This document shows, piece by piece, positions 63,825 to 64,000 of a stretch of 64,000 nucleotides of DNA (its first letter is position 1; every line of letters starts with the position of its first letter). The notes under the pieces were generated by a model. The model was not told where the DNA came from, did not search any database, and saw nothing but the letters and a program-made list of their open reading frames with translations. The stretch is from Pimelobacter simplex. Lineage in GTDB: Bacteria > Actinomycetota > Actinomycetes > Propionibacteriales > Nocardioidaceae. The DNA is taken from NCBI RefSeq assembly GCF_900114845.1, contig NZ_FOUK01000002.1, positions 372,001-436,000 of the forward strand, read 5' to 3'. The position numbers and the translations under genes were made by a program.

Positions 63825-63855
63825 ATTCGACAACCTCAAGTATGGTTGAGGTCAA
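63825..63855 (-). promoter_or_regulatory. SoxR-controlled promoter with 19-bp spacer
   Basis: On the minus strand, -35 TTGACC (63850-63855), a 19-base spacer, and -10 TCGAAT (63825-63830). The spacer holds CCTCAA-GTATGG-TTGAGG (63834-63851), close to the known SoxR operator CCTCAAGTTAACTTGAGG; arms extend to 7 bases. A 19-base spacer is the mark of MerR-family activation by DNA untwisting. Confidence 0.85.
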
Positions 63856-64000
63856 TGAGCGACATCAACCGCGAGCTCCGCAGCCACGACCTCACGCCCG
63901 GCGACGTCTCCCGCCGTGCGGGCGTCGCCATCTCCGCCCTCCACTTCTACGAGCGCGAAGGACTGATCGAGAGCATCCGGACCGCCGGCAACCAGCGCCG
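63855..64000 (+). CDS. soxR: SoxR, redox-sensitive MerR-family regulator (N-terminal part, runs off the window)
   Basis: The first 48 codons read [20 protein letters not shown], then [20 protein letters not shown] and IRTAGNQRR. This is the MerR winged helix with the SoxR-specific ALHFYE-GLI and RTAGNQRR residues. The C-terminal part with the [2Fe-2S] Cys cluster is beyond the window. It is divergent from the QOR-MFS operon with a SoxR box 3 bases before the start codon, so it probably represses itself and activates that operon in response to redox-cycling agents. Confidence 0.9.
   Translation, partial: MSDINRELRSHDLTPGDVSRRAGVAISALHFYEREGLIESIRTAGNQR

Overview
The window is a gene-dense, very GC-rich stretch of an actinobacterial chromosome. 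Codon third positions are almost all G or C, GTG and TTG starts are common, and many genes overlap by GTGA or ATGA. The gene content (F1Fo ATPase next to DUF2550, thrABC-rho-rpmE-prfA-prmC-sua5-wecA-atp, and dxr-rip1-ispG-GNAT) keeps the order known from Mycobacterium and other Actinomycetia. The presence of Ccr, ethylmalonyl-CoA mutase and NucS, together with the general style, suggests a Nocardioidaceae-like organism; that placement is inference. No rRNA, tRNA, CRISPR, prophage or biosynthetic cluster was seen, and no gene-free stretch exceeds about 230 bases.

Layout: 1-3800 (minus) holds the start of proS, a DoxX-like protein, a lipoprotein and a Tat-exported carotenoid-type FAD oxidoreductase, divergent from a TetR regulator with a clear operator between them. 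4517-9048 (minus) is the isoprenoid/intramembrane-protease block. 9095-16984 carries a NodB-Calx-beta fusion, meaB, thiolase, methylmalonyl-CoA epimerase, the 5-oxoprolinase trio pxpABC and crotonyl-CoA carboxylase/reductase. 17180-30095 is mixed: a polarity-type coiled-coil protein, transporters, a secreted nuclease, hydroxyacyl-CoA dehydrogenase, nucS, ferritin, and a membrane plus Ig-like protein pair. 30201-32866 is a two-component system. 33595-36803 has ethylmalonyl-CoA mutase, a STAS protein and cobalamin adenosyltransferase. 37347-41989 has a SWIM-SNF2 helicase and a Fic protein. 43400-51610 is the ATP synthase operon; 51681-61445 is wecA through hom; 61516 to the end is an MFS-oxidoreductase pair divergent from soxR.

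Functional theme: several scattered genes form one pathway. Acetyl-CoA acetyltransferase, 3-hydroxyacyl-CoA dehydrogenase, Ccr, the epimerase and Ecm are steps of the ethylmalonyl-CoA/C4-C5 acyl-CoA route, and PduO and MeaB supply and protect its B12 cofactor. Three of these loci (ccr, the dehydrogenase, ecm) share an upstream GTTACC-N4-GGTA palindrome, which points to one regulator controlling the pathway.

The most interesting non-coding signals are that shared operator, an iterated inverted repeat in front of the Fic gene, a 168-bp MITE-like element that supplies stop codons to both flanking genes, a perfect 25-bp inverted repeat inside pxpB, a two-way array of 22-nt repeats, a SoxR box in a 19-bp promoter spacer, and a 22-nt block repeated in front of both the two-component operon and its neighbouring operon.
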